A stretch of 64,000 nt of DNA. Origin: Thermoanaerobacterales bacterium. Lineage in GTDB: Bacteria > Bacillota > Thermosediminibacteria > Thermosediminibacterales > Tepidanaerobacteraceae. The DNA lies in contig DUMA01000024.1 in the NCBI GenBank assembly GCA_012840135.1, positions 31,702-95,701 on the forward strand, given 5' to 3'. Position 1 is the stretch's first letter; each line of letters starts with the position of its first letter. A program made the position numbers and the translations under genes. A model generated the notes under the pieces. It worked only from the letters and a program-made list of their open reading frames with translations, was not told the DNA's origin and searched no databases. Positions 1 to 9,397 of the stretch are shown in pieces.

Positions 1-965
1 AATCATATGTGGTAATATCTGAAAAAGGAAGAGCTTTTATAACGGATTCCAGGTACACCGAGCAGGCTGAGCAGGAATGTCCTGGATTCGAAGTAATCAA
101 ATGGCGATCGCCTAATCCTGATTTGCCGGAGACGATCAAGTCAGTGTGCGCTAGGTTCGGCATCAAAAGATTGGGTTTTGAGAAAAACTGCGTCAGCTTG
201 GATCTGTACGAAAAATTGAAGAATGGTTTGGGCGATGTAGAGCTTGCGGGTACCATAGGATTGGTTGAGAAGGTAAGGAGTGTAAAGGACAGCGATGAAA
301 TTGAATGCATTAAGAAAGCAGCAGAGATTACAGATGAAGCATTCGATGAAATTTTAAAATATATAAAACCCGGAGTGACCGAGAGGGATATCGAAAGGGA
401 GCTTGCGTACGTTATACGAAAAAAAGGAGCCGATGATATAGGGTTTTCAATTATCGTTGCATCGGGAAAAAATAGTTCAAAGCCTCATGCAATTCCTTCC
501 AACAAGTCCGTGGAAGCAGGAGATTTCATAACTATTGATGTAGGTTCCATGTATAATGGGTACAGGTCGGACATGACCCGTACCGTGGTTTTGGGTAAGG
601 CAAGTGATAAACAAATAAGCATTTACAACATCGTCAAAAAGTCGCAGGAGGAGTCCATAAAGATTATAAAAGCAGGGGCAGAATGCAAAGTGGTAGATAA
701 GCTGGCAAGAGATGTTATCATAGAAGCAGGAATCAAGGAGGTGTTTGAATATGGATTAGGACATGGTGTAGGTCTGGAAATTCATGAAGAGCCGTCTATG
801 TCAGCTAAATCCACTTCGACTCTTGAAGAAGGTAATGTAGTAACTGTAGAACCGGGCATATATATACCCGGATGGGGGGGTGTCAGAATCGAGGATACAG
901 TCGTAGTAACAAAAGATGGATGTGAAATCATTACAAAGTCGCCAAAGCATCTAATCATAATTTAG
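1..965 (+). CDS. M24 family metallopeptidase (Xaa-Pro aminopeptidase type), 5' truncated by window
   Basis: The reading frame is open from base 3 and enters the window as [21 protein letters not shown], which is typical internal sequence of X-Pro aminopeptidases, so the start lies outside the window. The C-terminal pita-bread domain carries the expected metal ligands: Asp in ITIDVGS, Asp in YRSDMTRT, His in [14 protein letters not shown], Glu in TVEPGIY and Glu in VRIEDTV. The family uses a dinuclear metal centre to remove an N-terminal residue preceding proline. The gene is 32 bp upstream of oppA in the same direction, which suggests joint function in uptake and breakdown of proline-containing peptides. 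PepQ-like prolidase is the main alternative. Confidence 0.9.
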   Translation, partial: SYVVISEKGRAFITDSRYTEQAEQECPGFEVIKWRSPNPDLPETIKSVCARFGIKRLGFEKNCVSLDLYEKLKNGLGDVELAGTIGLVEKVRSVKDSDEIECIKKAAEITDEAFDEILKYIKPGVTERDIERELAYVIRKKGADDIGFSIIVASGKNSSKPHAIPSNKSVEAGDFITIDVGSMYNGYRSDMTRTVVLGKASDKQISIYNIVKKSQEESIKIIKAGAECKVVDKLARDVIIEAGIKEVFEYGLGHGVGLEIHEEPSMSAKSTSTLEEGNVVTVEPGIYIPGWGGVRIEDTVVVTKDGCEIITKSPKHLIII

Positions 966-997
966 AAATTAATTAACAACAAGGAGGATCAGCATTA

Positions 998-2653
998 ATG
1001 AAAAAGAAATTTGTATCAATTATAGCATTATTGCTGGTTATACTGATAGCTAGCACCACATTCGTAGGTTGCGGGAGCAAAAATTCTGAGGAAAAAGGCA
1101 ATGCGGAATCTGCTGGAAAATCTCAAGTATTGACTTTTGCGCAGACGGCTGAAATACCCAGCCTTGATCCACAGCTTCAAAACTCAATGCAATCATTTGA
1201 GGTAACAAATGCAATTTTTGAGGGTCTTGTGAGACTGCATGATGGCAAGGTTCAGCCGGGCATGGCGGAAAAGTGGGATATCTCAAGCGATGGAAAGACC
1301 TATACTTTCCATCTTAGGGATGCAAAATGGTCTGACGGACAACCAGTGACAGCCTACGATTTTGAATACGGCATTAGAAGACTGCTCGATCCAAAAACAG
1401 GTTCAGCTTACGCATTTGCAGGATATGGCATTTTAAACGGTTATGAATACAACACTGGAAAAGTAACTGATGTGAGCAAGCTGGGAGTAAAGGCTCTTGA
1501 TGAAAAGACTCTGGAAATAAAGCTGGCCAATCCTGCGGCTTATTTCTTGGGCTATCTTAGCCTTCCGTGCTTCATGCCAACCAGGGAAGATATCGTTGAG
1601 AAATATGGCAACAACTTTGCACTTGAAGCCGAAAACAATGTTTATAATGGACCATTTATTTTGAAGGAATGGAAGCATGAATCAGGTGTAACTCTGGAAA
1701 AAAATCCGGATTACTGGAACAAAGATGCTATAAAGCTGGACAAAGTAAATATACTGCAGATTACTGACCCAAATACAGCCCTTAGCATGTATGAGAATGG
1801 AGAGCTTGACTTCGTTTCTATACCGAATACATTGTGGGATAAATATAAAGATAATCCCAAAACCAAGCTCATCATGAATGGAGCAATTGATTGGCTGAGG
1901 CTGAATCTTAATGCCCCGGGAAAACCATGGCTGGCAAACAAAGATTTCAGAAAAGCCTTAAACTATGCAATCAATAGGGAAGAATACGTTAATACTGCCA
2001 CTAAGGGTCTTTATCTCCCGTATACAAGGCTAGTGCTTCCGATGGTTGTAGGTGCAAAAGGAGGAAAATATACTGAAGAAAGCCCCATTGACATTTATCC
2101 TACTACCGGTGATAGCGCAAAAGCAAAGGAATATCTTGCCAAAGCAATGGCTGCTCTTAATATCAAGGATCCTAAAGATATAACTTTGGAATTGAAGTTT
2201 TCCGATTCGGCTGCCGATAAAGCACTTGCAGAAGTGCTGCAGGATCAATTGACAAGAAATCTTGGCATTACAGTTACTATAAAGCTGGTTACCTATAAAC
2301 AGAAATTGGCTGATGATACAGCCAAACAGTATGATGCCGTATACAATGGATGGATGCCTGACTATGACGACCCGATGACATATCTTGAGCTGTTTGAAAG
2401 CAATAACAGCCAGAACTCCACCGGCTGGAGTAATGCAGAGTATGACAAGCTGATAGAAGCTGCGAGAACCGAAGTTGATCCGGTCAAGAGACAGCAGTAT
2501 TTCTGGGATGCTGAAAAGATACTCGTTGATGAGGCTCCATTTGTACCTCTGCAGTGCAGAAGGCTTGGGTATCTTGAAAAGGATAATTTGAAAGGCATGT
2601 CAAGATACTTTGTCGGTTCTGATATAGATTTCGTGTTTGCATATTTTGAATAA
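998..2653 (+). CDS. oppA: Oligopeptide ABC transporter substrate-binding lipoprotein
   Basis: A 551-residue extracellular solute-binding protein family 5 (SBP_bac_5) member. The N-terminus has a Lys-rich head, a hydrophobic stretch and a lipobox ending FVGC, so Cys25 should be lipidated after signal peptidase II cleavage. Internal sequence (SLDPQ, FEGLVR, PGMAEKWDISSDGKTYTFHLR) is characteristic of OppA/DppA. An AAGGAGG ribosome site precedes the ATG. First gene of an oppABCDF operon. It binds short peptides outside the cell and delivers them to OppBC. Exact peptide preference cannot be read from sequence; the neighbouring M24 peptidase and HypD-like enzyme suggest proline/hydroxyproline-rich peptides (inference). 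Confidence 0.93.
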   Translation: MKKKFVSIIALLLVILIASTTFVGCGSKNSEEKGNAESAGKSQVLTFAQTAEIPSLDPQLQNSMQSFEVTNAIFEGLVRLHDGKVQPGMAEKWDISSDGKTYTFHLRDAKWSDGQPVTAYDFEYGIRRLLDPKTGSAYAFAGYGILNGYEYNTGKVTDVSKLGVKALDEKTLEIKLANPAAYFLGYLSLPCFMPTREDIVEKYGNNFALEAENNVYNGPFILKEWKHESGVTLEKNPDYWNKDAIKLDKVNILQITDPNTALSMYENGELDFVSIPNTLWDKYKDNPKTKLIMNGAIDWLRLNLNAPGKPWLANKDFRKALNYAINREEYVNTATKGLYLPYTRLVLPMVVGAKGGKYTEESPIDIYPTTGDSAKAKEYLAKAMAALNIKDPKDITLELKFSDSAADKALAEVLQDQLTRNLGITVTIKLVTYKQKLADDTAKQYDAVYNGWMPDYDDPMTYLELFESNNSQNSTGWSNAEYDKLIEAARTEVDPVKRQQYFWDAEKILVDEAPFVPLQCRRLGYLEKDNLKGMSRYFVGSDIDFVFAYFE

Positions 2654-2663
2654 AGGTTTATTG

Positions 2664-2712
2664 GGGCGCTCTTTATCTAAGGTTTCATTTAGCCCCGGAT
2701 AAAAGAGTGCCC
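2664..2712 (+). other. Long imperfect hairpin between oppA and oppB
   Basis: Bases 2664-2677 and 2698-2712 are complementary with one mismatch and one bulge, and enclose about 20 nt. No T-run follows, so it is more likely an mRNA-stabilising or partially attenuating hairpin after the abundant binding-protein message than a full terminator. This arrangement is common behind binding-protein genes of ABC operons. Confidence 0.6.
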
Positions 2713-2786
2713 TTCATATATTTATAAAAGTGAATTGAGTTATTTACTGTGTTAGCATCGTTTAAACCTCGAAGGGAGGCAGGCAT

Positions 2787-3707
2787 TTGGGAAGATATAT
2801 ATTGAAAAGATTTATAGTATCTTTGTTTACGGTGCTGGTGCTCGTCACTACAGTCTTTATACTCATTAGGCTAATGCCGGGGGATCCGTTTGTTAGTGAA
2901 AAGATGACTCCTGAAATAAAAGCAAATATGATGGCATATTATGGATTTGACAAGCCTCTCTACGTGCAATACTTTCACTACATCGGCAATCTCTTGCGTG
3001 GAGATTTAGGTCTTTCATTAAAATACAGCAACAGAAGTGTAAATACCATACTTGCTCAAACCTTTCCTGTTTCTGCGGATTTGGGTATAAGATCGATAAT
3101 ACTTGCAACAATACTTGGCCTTTTTCTTGGAGTAATGGCAGCGCTAAATAATGGAAAGTTTTTCGATTATTTTTGTGTATTTATTGCCATAGTCGGAGTA
3201 TCTGTTCCTGATTTTATAAATGGTTCACTACTTCAATATATTTTTGGTTTGAAGCTCAAGCTGTTTCCGATAGCAAGATGGGAAGGATTTAGATATACCA
3301 TACTTCCGGTTTTTGCACTGTCGCTATATACTCTTGCAGTTATAACGAGGACAATGAGGGCCAGTATGCTGGAAGTGATAAATCAGGATTATATTATGAC
3401 TGCACAGGCGAAAGGTCTGTCACAGTGGCAGATTATCACAAGACATCAAATTCGAAATGCCATACTTCCTATAGTAACAATTTTGGGTCCCATTACTGCA
3501 GGGATTTTGACTGGGACTTTTGTGATAGAGCAAATATATGCTATACCGGGCATGGGAAGGTTTTATGTATCGGGTATTAATGACCTTGATTATAGTATGA
3601 TACTTGGCATGACGGTTTTCTACGGAGTATTTCTTGTAGCAGCCAATTTTATCGTCGATATAATCTATGGATTAGTCGACCCAAGAATAAGAATATCCGG
3701 AAAGTAA
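2787..3707 (+). CDS. oppB: Oligopeptide ABC transporter permease OppB
   Basis: A 306-residue binding-protein-dependent permease of the DppB/OppB family with six predicted membrane segments. The opening (GRYILKRFIVSLFTVLVLVT, then RLMPGDPF) is the family signature, and the EAA loop lies in QAKGLSQWQIITRHQIRNA. Start is TTG with GGGAGG upstream. It forms the transmembrane channel with OppC and is two bases upstream of the next open frame. Confidence 0.92.
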   Translation: MGRYILKRFIVSLFTVLVLVTTVFILIRLMPGDPFVSEKMTPEIKANMMAYYGFDKPLYVQYFHYIGNLLRGDLGLSLKYSNRSVNTILAQTFPVSADLGIRSIILATILGLFLGVMAALNNGKFFDYFCVFIAIVGVSVPDFINGSLLQYIFGLKLKLFPIARWEGFRYTILPVFALSLYTLAVITRTMRASMLEVINQDYIMTAQAKGLSQWQIITRHQIRNAILPIVTILGPITAGILTGTFVIEQIYAIPGMGRFYVSGINDLDYSMILGMTVFYGVFLVAANFIVDIIYGLVDPRIRISGK

Positions 3708-3720
3708 GGTGAATCAGACG

Positions 3721-4659
3721 ATGCAGGATCCAATTATTATTAACGATGATATGTTTACAGTTGTCGGTAACGATATTGAAAATTACAATACTATAACCAG
3801 GCCAAGCCTAACATACTGGCAGGATGCATGGATGAGATTGAAAAAAAATAAAGTAGCAATGCTGGGCCTTTCTATTATCGTATTGTATATTATTATGGCA
3901 ATAATTGGTCCATATCTAAATTCTATGGATTATAGGACAACCGATTCAACTGCCACGGATCAGCTTCCAAGCCTTAAGCACTGGTTTGGCACGGATTCTC
4001 TGGGTCGTGACCTTTGGGTAAGACTGTGGCTGGGTGCCAGGGTTTCACTTACTATTGGATTTGCCGTTACTCTACTCAATCAGTTCATAGGTATCATTAT
4101 AGGTGGCATATCAGGCTATTTTGGCGGGACATTGGATATGATTATCATGAGAATTATTGATGTACTTTATGGAATACCCTCATTGATTGTGGCAATACTT
4201 GTCATGATGGTCAGAGGCGGTTCCGGTATGACCAGTCTAATAATAGCCATGGTAATTATAGGCTGGATAGGAAGTGCACGTTTTGTAAGAGGGCAGGTAC
4301 TTCAATTAAAGAATCAGGAATTTGTACTGGCATCAAAAGTGCTGGGCGCAAGTAGCATGAGAATCATTATGAAGCACCTCATACCCAATATGATGGGGCT
4401 TCTAATTACAAATATAACAATGGCGATTCCCGGAGCGATATTTGGAGAAGCTTTTTTGAGTTATATCGGCATAGGAATCCAGCCTCCGGACACAAGCTGG
4501 GGGCAGCTTGCACAGGCGGGTTCACAAACTTTCAGAGTATACCCGTGGGAAATGTTCCTGCCTTCGTTTTTCATCAGCACTACGATGCTTTCCCTGAATT
4601 TGCTTGGTGATGGTTTGAGAGACGCATTAGATCCCAAAATGCGCGGGACATCAAGATGA
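3721..4659 (+). CDS. oppC: Oligopeptide ABC transporter permease OppC
   Basis: About 312 residues. It has the OppC N-terminal cytoplasmic extension (SLTYWQDAWMRLKKNKVAMLG) and then a DppC-type permease core containing HWFGTDSLGRDLWVRLWLGAR and the EAA loop ASKVLGASSMRIIMKHLIPN. I prefer ATG 3721 to GTG 3709 because AAGGTG lies about 9 nt upstream of it. It pairs with OppB in the inner membrane. Confidence 0.92.
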   Translation: MQDPIIINDDMFTVVGNDIENYNTITRPSLTYWQDAWMRLKKNKVAMLGLSIIVLYIIMAIIGPYLNSMDYRTTDSTATDQLPSLKHWFGTDSLGRDLWVRLWLGARVSLTIGFAVTLLNQFIGIIIGGISGYFGGTLDMIIMRIIDVLYGIPSLIVAILVMMVRGGSGMTSLIIAMVIIGWIGSARFVRGQVLQLKNQEFVLASKVLGASSMRIIMKHLIPNMMGLLITNITMAIPGAIFGEAFLSYIGIGIQPPDTSWGQLAQAGSQTFRVYPWEMFLPSFFISTTMLSLNLLGDGLRDALDPKMRGTSR

Positions 4660-4692
4660 ATAATGGTGCAGACTTGAAGCAGGGGGTAAAAA

Positions 4693-5718
4693 ATGGGCAG
4701 ATTATTGGATGTGAGAAACCTTAAAGTAAATTTTAAGACTTATGGTGGCCAGGTAAATGCTGTAAGGGGAGTATCGTTTTATTTGGATGAGGGAGAATGC
4801 GTAGCTATTGTCGGCGAATCGGGCTGCGGCAAGAGCGTAACTTCAAAAGCCATAATGAAACTTGTTCCTTCGCCGCCCGGTGAGATAACAGGTGGTGAGA
4901 TAATATTTAAAAATACCGATTTGCTAAAATTGAGCAAAAAAGACATGATGGAAATAAGAGGTTCTGAAATAGGCATGATATTTCAGGATCCTATGACATA
5001 TTTAAATCCAACAATGACTATTGGAAGACAGATACAGGAAGCTATAGAAAGACATACAAAATTAAACAAGAGACAAGCCATAGAAAAAGTAAGAGAGATG
5101 CTTAATTTTGTCGGCATACCTAATCCCGATAAGAGGATGCGCCAGTATCCCCATGAGTTTTCAGGAGGGATGAGGCAGCGTGTCATGATAGCAATAGCCA
5201 TGGCGTGCAATCCAAAGCTTTTAATTGCAGATGAACCTACTACTGCATTGGATGTAACCATACAGGCACAGATTTTGGATTTAATGAAATCCTTTCAAAA
5301 AAAGTTCAACACTTCAATAATGTTGATTACCCATGACCTTGGTGTAGTGGCAAATATGGCAGACAGAGTACTGGTGTTTTATGCCGGCAAAATAGTTGAA
5401 TCAGGAAATGTTGATGATATTTTCTATAATCCTCAACACCCATATACGTGGGGACTTTTAAATTCTGTTCCCGGATTGCATTCGCACAAGAAAGGAAAGC
5501 TGATATCAATAGAAGGTACGCCGCCAGATTTGTTTTCGCCTCCTGACGGATGCGGTTTTGCAGCACGATGTGTTTATGCTATGAAAGTCTGCAAATCCAT
5601 ATATCCTGAAATGATAGATTTAGGTGGAGGGCATCAATGCGCGTGCTGGCTTCTTCATGAAAAGGCTCAAAAGATTCGGCAGTCTTTACAGTCAGGGGGC
5701 AAGAGCGATGGGATTTGA
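4693..5718 (+). CDS. oppD: Oligopeptide ABC transporter ATPase OppD
   Basis: A 341-residue ABC ATPase with Walker [11 protein letters not shown]-loop MIFQDPMTYLNP, signature FSGGMRQR, Walker B LLIADEPTTALD and H-loop THDLGV. The C-terminus has the oligopeptide-transporter extension with the four-Cys Fe-S-type motif (CGFAARCVYAMKVC...C). It energises peptide import with OppF. Its 3' end overlaps oppF, indicating translational coupling. Confidence 0.93.
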   Translation: MGRLLDVRNLKVNFKTYGGQVNAVRGVSFYLDEGECVAIVGESGCGKSVTSKAIMKLVPSPPGEITGGEIIFKNTDLLKLSKKDMMEIRGSEIGMIFQDPMTYLNPTMTIGRQIQEAIERHTKLNKRQAIEKVREMLNFVGIPNPDKRMRQYPHEFSGGMRQRVMIAIAMACNPKLLIADEPTTALDVTIQAQILDLMKSFQKKFNTSIMLITHDLGVVANMADRVLVFYAGKIVESGNVDDIFYNPQHPYTWGLLNSVPGLHSHKKGKLISIEGTPPDLFSPPDGCGFAARCVYAMKVCKSIYPEMIDLGGGHQCACWLLHEKAQKIRQSLQSGGKSDGI

Positions 5719-6670
5719 GGGTAATTATCTGTTAGAAGTTAAAAATCTGAAAAAGTATTTTGATGTTGGATATGGTCAAACGTTGAAAGCTGTAGATAAT
5801 GTCAACTTTTTCATAAGAGAGGGTGAAACTTTAGGTCTTGTAGGCGAAAGCGGATGCGGCAAATCCACTACGGGAAGGGTGCTGGTTAGATTATATGAGC
5901 CCACAGATGGCGAAGTGCTATTTGAAGGAGAAAATGTGCATCGGCTAAAAGGGCGTGCAGCTCGGGATTTTTGTAAAAAAGCTCAAATGATATTTCAGGA
6001 TCCTTATGCTTCTCTGGATCCCAGGATGACTGTAAGGGATATAATTGGAGAGGGCATTGATATACACAATTTATATAAAGGAAAAGAAAGAGTACAGAGA
6101 ATATACGAATTGCTTAATATTGTTGGGCTGAACAAAGAACATGCAGACAGGTATCCTCATGAATTTTCAGGCGGTCAGAGGCAGAGAATAGGAATCGCTA
6201 GGGCTCTTGCCATAGAGCCCAAGTTTATCGTTTGCGATGAACCCATCTCGGCGTTAGACGTATCGATTCAGGCGCAGATTATAAACCTTTTGATAACGCT
6301 GCAGCAGGAATTAAAGCTTACTTACCTGTTTATAGCGCACGATTTGCGCATGGTGAAACACATATCGGATAGAGTTGCTGTTATGTACCTGGGCAATATT
6401 GTTGAACTTGCCGAAAGCCTTGAGTTATATGACAATCCTCTGCATCCATATACAAAAGCTCTCATTTCAGCAATACCGATTGCAGACCCTAAATTGGAAA
6501 GGAGCCGCCAGAGACTGCTCCTTGAAGGAGACGTTCCAAGTCCCATAAATCCTCCACAAGGCTGTCTGTTTAAAAAAAGATGCAGTTTTAAAAAGCCGAT
6601 ATGTGAAGAAGTAAAGCCTGAATTTAAAGATGCAGGCGGTGAGCATTTTATAGCGTGCCATCTATATTAA
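5708..6670 (+). CDS. oppF: Oligopeptide ABC transporter ATPase OppF
   Basis: About 320 residues with Walker [11 protein letters not shown]-loop [12 protein letters not shown], signature FSGGQRQR, Walker [12 protein letters not shown] and H-loop AHDLRM. It ends in the Cys-rich extension [17 protein letters not shown] 5708, preceded by GGGGGC, overlaps the oppD stop by 11 bp and gives a normal OppF N-terminus; an upstream start at 5624 would add an unlikely tail. Last gene of the operon. The 262 bp downstream hold no gene, only the promoter elements listed next. Confidence 0.92.
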   Translation: MGFEGNYLLEVKNLKKYFDVGYGQTLKAVDNVNFFIREGETLGLVGESGCGKSTTGRVLVRLYEPTDGEVLFEGENVHRLKGRAARDFCKKAQMIFQDPYASLDPRMTVRDIIGEGIDIHNLYKGKERVQRIYELLNIVGLNKEHADRYPHEFSGGQRQRIGIARALAIEPKFIVCDEPISALDVSIQAQIINLLITLQQELKLTYLFIAHDLRMVKHISDRVAVMYLGNIVELAESLELYDNPLHPYTKALISAIPIADPKLERSRQRLLLEGDVPSPINPPQGCLFKKRCSFKKPICEEVKPEFKDAGGEHFIACHLY

Positions 6671-6852
6671 AATTAAAGATTTAATGAGCATTTTGTCTAA
6701 AAATCTCATAATGTAAGTGTATCTGATATGAGATATAGTCTCATAAATGGTCATCCTTATATATTTAAAATGGTACGTTGAAAATTACTTTCAAATATAT
6801 AAAAGTGCTTTTAGTTTAGAATAATGGCGTCGATTTAAATTAATAGGCATAT

Positions 6853-6868
6853 TGGCATGAAAAATGCA
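6853..6868 (+). promoter_or_regulatory. Candidate sigma-54 (-24/-12) promoter for the glycyl radical enzyme operon
   Basis: TTGGCATG-N4-ATGCA has GG at 6854-6855 and GC at 6866-6867, exactly the 12-bp spacing of -24/-12 promoters (consensus TGGCAC-N5-TTGCW). It lies 65 bp upstream of the hypD-like ATG. A sigma-54 activator gene is at 59324. Sigma-54 (rpoN) itself is not in the window. Confidence 0.65.
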
Positions 6869-6901
6869 TAAACATCAAAAAAGAAATATGTTTATGCATT
6901 T
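6862..6901. promoter_or_regulatory. Perfect 14-bp inverted repeat overlapping the -12 element
   Basis: AAATGCATAAACAT at 6862-6875 is the exact reverse complement of 6888-6901, with a 12-bp spacer. The left arm overlaps the -12 box and the right arm covers the expected early transcribed region. It could be a repressor/activator operator or a 5' mRNA hairpin. The downstream AT-rich stretch (TATAATACTATAAT) could also serve as a vegetative -10 region. Confidence 0.7.
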
Positions 6902-6932
6902 ATAATACTATAATATCAGGGAGGCGGAAACC

Positions 6933-9371
6933 ATGAGTGATTCCTTAGGGTGTGTGGCCATTGAAAAAGAAATGCAAAGGAAAAGGGCTGCCGTAAGACC
7001 GATGAATGAAAGGATTGCAAAGCTCAGAGAAGAAAGCGTCCGGGCCGAAGTCAGAATATCCGATGAGAGGGCAAGAATAATTACCGAGTTCTACAAAAGT
7101 GGAATTGCTGCAGGCAAATCCTTTCCCGTTCAGCGCGCAATGGCCTTCAAATACCTGATGGAGCGTGTGAGCCTGCCGGTTGAAGATGGTCAGCTGATTG
7201 TAGGATTGAGAGGGACCGGACCACAGGAAGTTCCGACATATCCGGAAATGTGCACTCACAGCATGCAGGACCTGGAAATATTGAACTCCAGAGAGAACAT
7301 GCCTTATAAGGTGGACGAAAAAACCAGGGAATTGTACGAAAAGGAAGTAATCCCCGCATGGAAAGGCGCCACATTGAGGGATATCATCTTCGACAATCTT
7401 CCCGCCGAGTGGATAGAAGCTTATGAAGCGGGGATCTGGACGGAATTTATGGAACAGAGGGCACCGGGCCATACGGCCGGCGGCGAGAGAATATTCAAAA
7501 AAGGACTTTTGGAAATAAAAGATGAAATAAAGCAGAAAATGCAGGAATTGAAGCCCAGCGACCCGGAATATTTCGATAAAATGGAAGAACTTAAAGCCAT
7601 GGATATTGCGGCGGATGCGATGCTGATTTATGCCGAACGATATGCGAAAAAATTAGAAAAAATGGCTGAAGATGAAAACGACATGGAAAGAAAAAAAGAA
7701 TTAGAGGAAATGGCAAAAATATGCCGCCGTGTTCCGGCTCACGCTCCGGAAAGCTTCTGGGAAGCCCTCCAGCATTACTGGTTTGTCCATGTGGGCGTAG
7801 TCTATGAGACAAACCCGTGGGATTCTTACAACCCGGGCCGCATGGACCAGCACCTGTACCCGTTTTACGAAAAAGATGTGGCCGAGGGAAACCTTACCAG
7901 AGAAAGGGCTAAAGAGCTTCTGGAAGCCTTCTGGATAAAGATCAACAACCAGCCAGCAGTTCCGAAAGTTGGTGTAACGGCCGAAGAGAGCTTCACATAT
8001 AACGATTTTACAAAAATAAATATCGGTGGCTTAAAGGAAGACGGTTCGGATGGTGTAAATGAAGTTTCCTACCTGCTTCTGGAAGTGCTGGATGAGGTAA
8101 GGACTCTGCAGCCCAATACTGCTGTGCTGATTAGCGATAAGAATCCGGAACGCTTTCTTTTGAAGGCGTTAAAAGTTGTAGGTCCGGGCTTCGGAGAGCC
8201 GCCGTTCTTCAATTTCGACGGAGCCATCGTTAAAATGCTGAGGCAGGGCAAAAAGCTGGAAGATGCCCGCACCGCAGGGGTCAGCGGATGTGTTGAAACG
8301 GGCGCCTTCGGAAAGGAAGCCTATATTCTTACAGGATATTTCAACCTGCCCAAAATCCTTGAAATTACACTGAACAACGGTATCGACCCGCAAAGCGGGA
8401 AGAAGTTGGGCATAGAGACGGGAGATCCGAAAAACTTCAAAACCTTTGATGAACTCTGGGAGGCTTTTATCCGGCAGATAAAGCATTTCATAGATATAAA
8501 AATGAAAGGCAATGACATCATAGAGACGCTTTTTGCAAAATACATGCCGGTACCTTTCCTTTCGCTCTGGACAGATGATTGCGTAAAGAAGGCCAGAGAT
8601 TATAACGCAGGTGGAACAAGGTACAACACCCAGTATATCCAGATGGTAGGATTGGGCACTGTGACCTATAGTTTGACCACCATAAAGTACCATGTTTTTG
8701 ATAGGAAGACTATTTCGATGGACGAACTTCTTGAGGCTCTCAAACAAAACTTTGAAGAAAAATACGAGATGATGAGGCAAATCATTTTAAACAAGACGCC
8801 CAGATATGGAGAAGATGATGACTATACCGATGAAATTGCAAAGAAGATAGTCGATAGTTTAGTTGAGATGATTGAAAGCTACCCGCCATCTCCGATCAGA
8901 AAAGCATCGAAGAGGGTATACTTCCTGCCTACTACTGCCCATGTCTATTTCGGAAAAGTTACCGGAGCCACACCGGATGGAAGAAAAGCCGGTTTCCCTG
9001 TTTCAGAAGGTATTTCGCCTGTGCAGGGCAGTGACAGGAAGGGGATAGCAGCCGTTTTCAGGTCGGTTTCCAAGTGCGACTGGGATAAAACCGGCGGAGC
9101 GCTCCTCAACCAGAAACTGACACCGGATCTGCTCGAAGGCGAAGAAAATCTGAAGAAGCTCGCCCAGCTCATAAAGACCTTCTTCAATATGGGAGGACAC
9201 CATGTGCAGTTCAATGTGGTAAGCGTGGATTTACTCCGGGAGGCGCAGAAGCGTCCGAAAGATTTCCAGGATCTCATGGTCAGAGTTGCCGGGTACAGCG
9301 ACTACTTTGTGAATTTACCCAAAGGCTTGCAGGAGGAAATAATTGCAAGGACCGAGCATAAGGAAGTGTAA
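6933..9371 (+). CDS. hypD: Glycyl radical enzyme, trans-4-hydroxy-L-proline dehydratase (HypD)-like
   Basis: An 812-residue PFL-family protein. Cys453 in SGCVETGAFGKEAYILTGY is the thiyl cysteine followed by the dehydratase-type Glu (GCVE). Gly787 in RVAGYSDYF is the radical glycine. TEFMEQRAPGHT, NPGRMDQH and the N-terminal EVPTYPEMCTHSMQDLE match remembered clostridial HypD sequence better than CutC, glycerol dehydratase, HPAD or isethionate lyase. HypD removes water from trans-4-hydroxyproline to give pyrroline-5-carboxylate, which is reduced to proline. No proC-like partner is visible here. GGGAGG precedes the ATG. The activase gene follows after 26 bp. Class call is good; exact substrate is inferred. 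Confidence 0.75.
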   Translation: MSDSLGCVAIEKEMQRKRAAVRPMNERIAKLREESVRAEVRISDERARIITEFYKSGIAAGKSFPVQRAMAFKYLMERVSLPVEDGQLIVGLRGTGPQEVPTYPEMCTHSMQDLEILNSRENMPYKVDEKTRELYEKEVIPAWKGATLRDIIFDNLPAEWIEAYEAGIWTEFMEQRAPGHTAGGERIFKKGLLEIKDEIKQKMQELKPSDPEYFDKMEELKAMDIAADAMLIYAERYAKKLEKMAEDENDMERKKELEEMAKICRRVPAHAPESFWEALQHYWFVHVGVVYETNPWDSYNPGRMDQHLYPFYEKDVAEGNLTRERAKELLEAFWIKINNQPAVPKVGVTAEESFTYNDFTKINIGGLKEDGSDGVNEVSYLLLEVLDEVRTLQPNTAVLISDKNPERFLLKALKVVGPGFGEPPFFNFDGAIVKMLRQGKKLEDARTAGVSGCVETGAFGKEAYILTGYFNLPKILEITLNNGIDPQSGKKLGIETGDPKNFKTFDELWEAFIRQIKHFIDIKMKGNDIIETLFAKYMPVPFLSLWTDDCVKKARDYNAGGTRYNTQYIQMVGLGTVTYSLTTIKYHVFDRKTISMDELLEALKQNFEEKYEMMRQIILNKTPRYGEDDDYTDEIAKKIVDSLVEMIESYPPSPIRKASKRVYFLPTTAHVYFGKVTGATPDGRKAGFPVSEGISPVQGSDRKGIAAVFRSVSKCDWDKTGGALLNQKLTPDLLEGEENLKKLAQLIKTFFNMGGHHVQFNVVSVDLLREAQKRPKDFQDLMVRVAGYSDYFVNLPKGLQEEIIARTEHKEV

Positions 9372-9397
9372 TTTGATTTCACGATGGGGGCAACTAA

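Noticed and set aside
6671..6852. Search for a riboswitch upstream of the glycyl radical enzyme
   Set aside because: The region is AT-rich with no recognisable aptamer; only the sigma-54 and palindrome elements could be supported.
8169..8780. 203-codon minus-strand frame inside hypD
   Set aside because: Shadow of a strongly supported glycyl radical enzyme gene; no independent ribosome site or family pattern.
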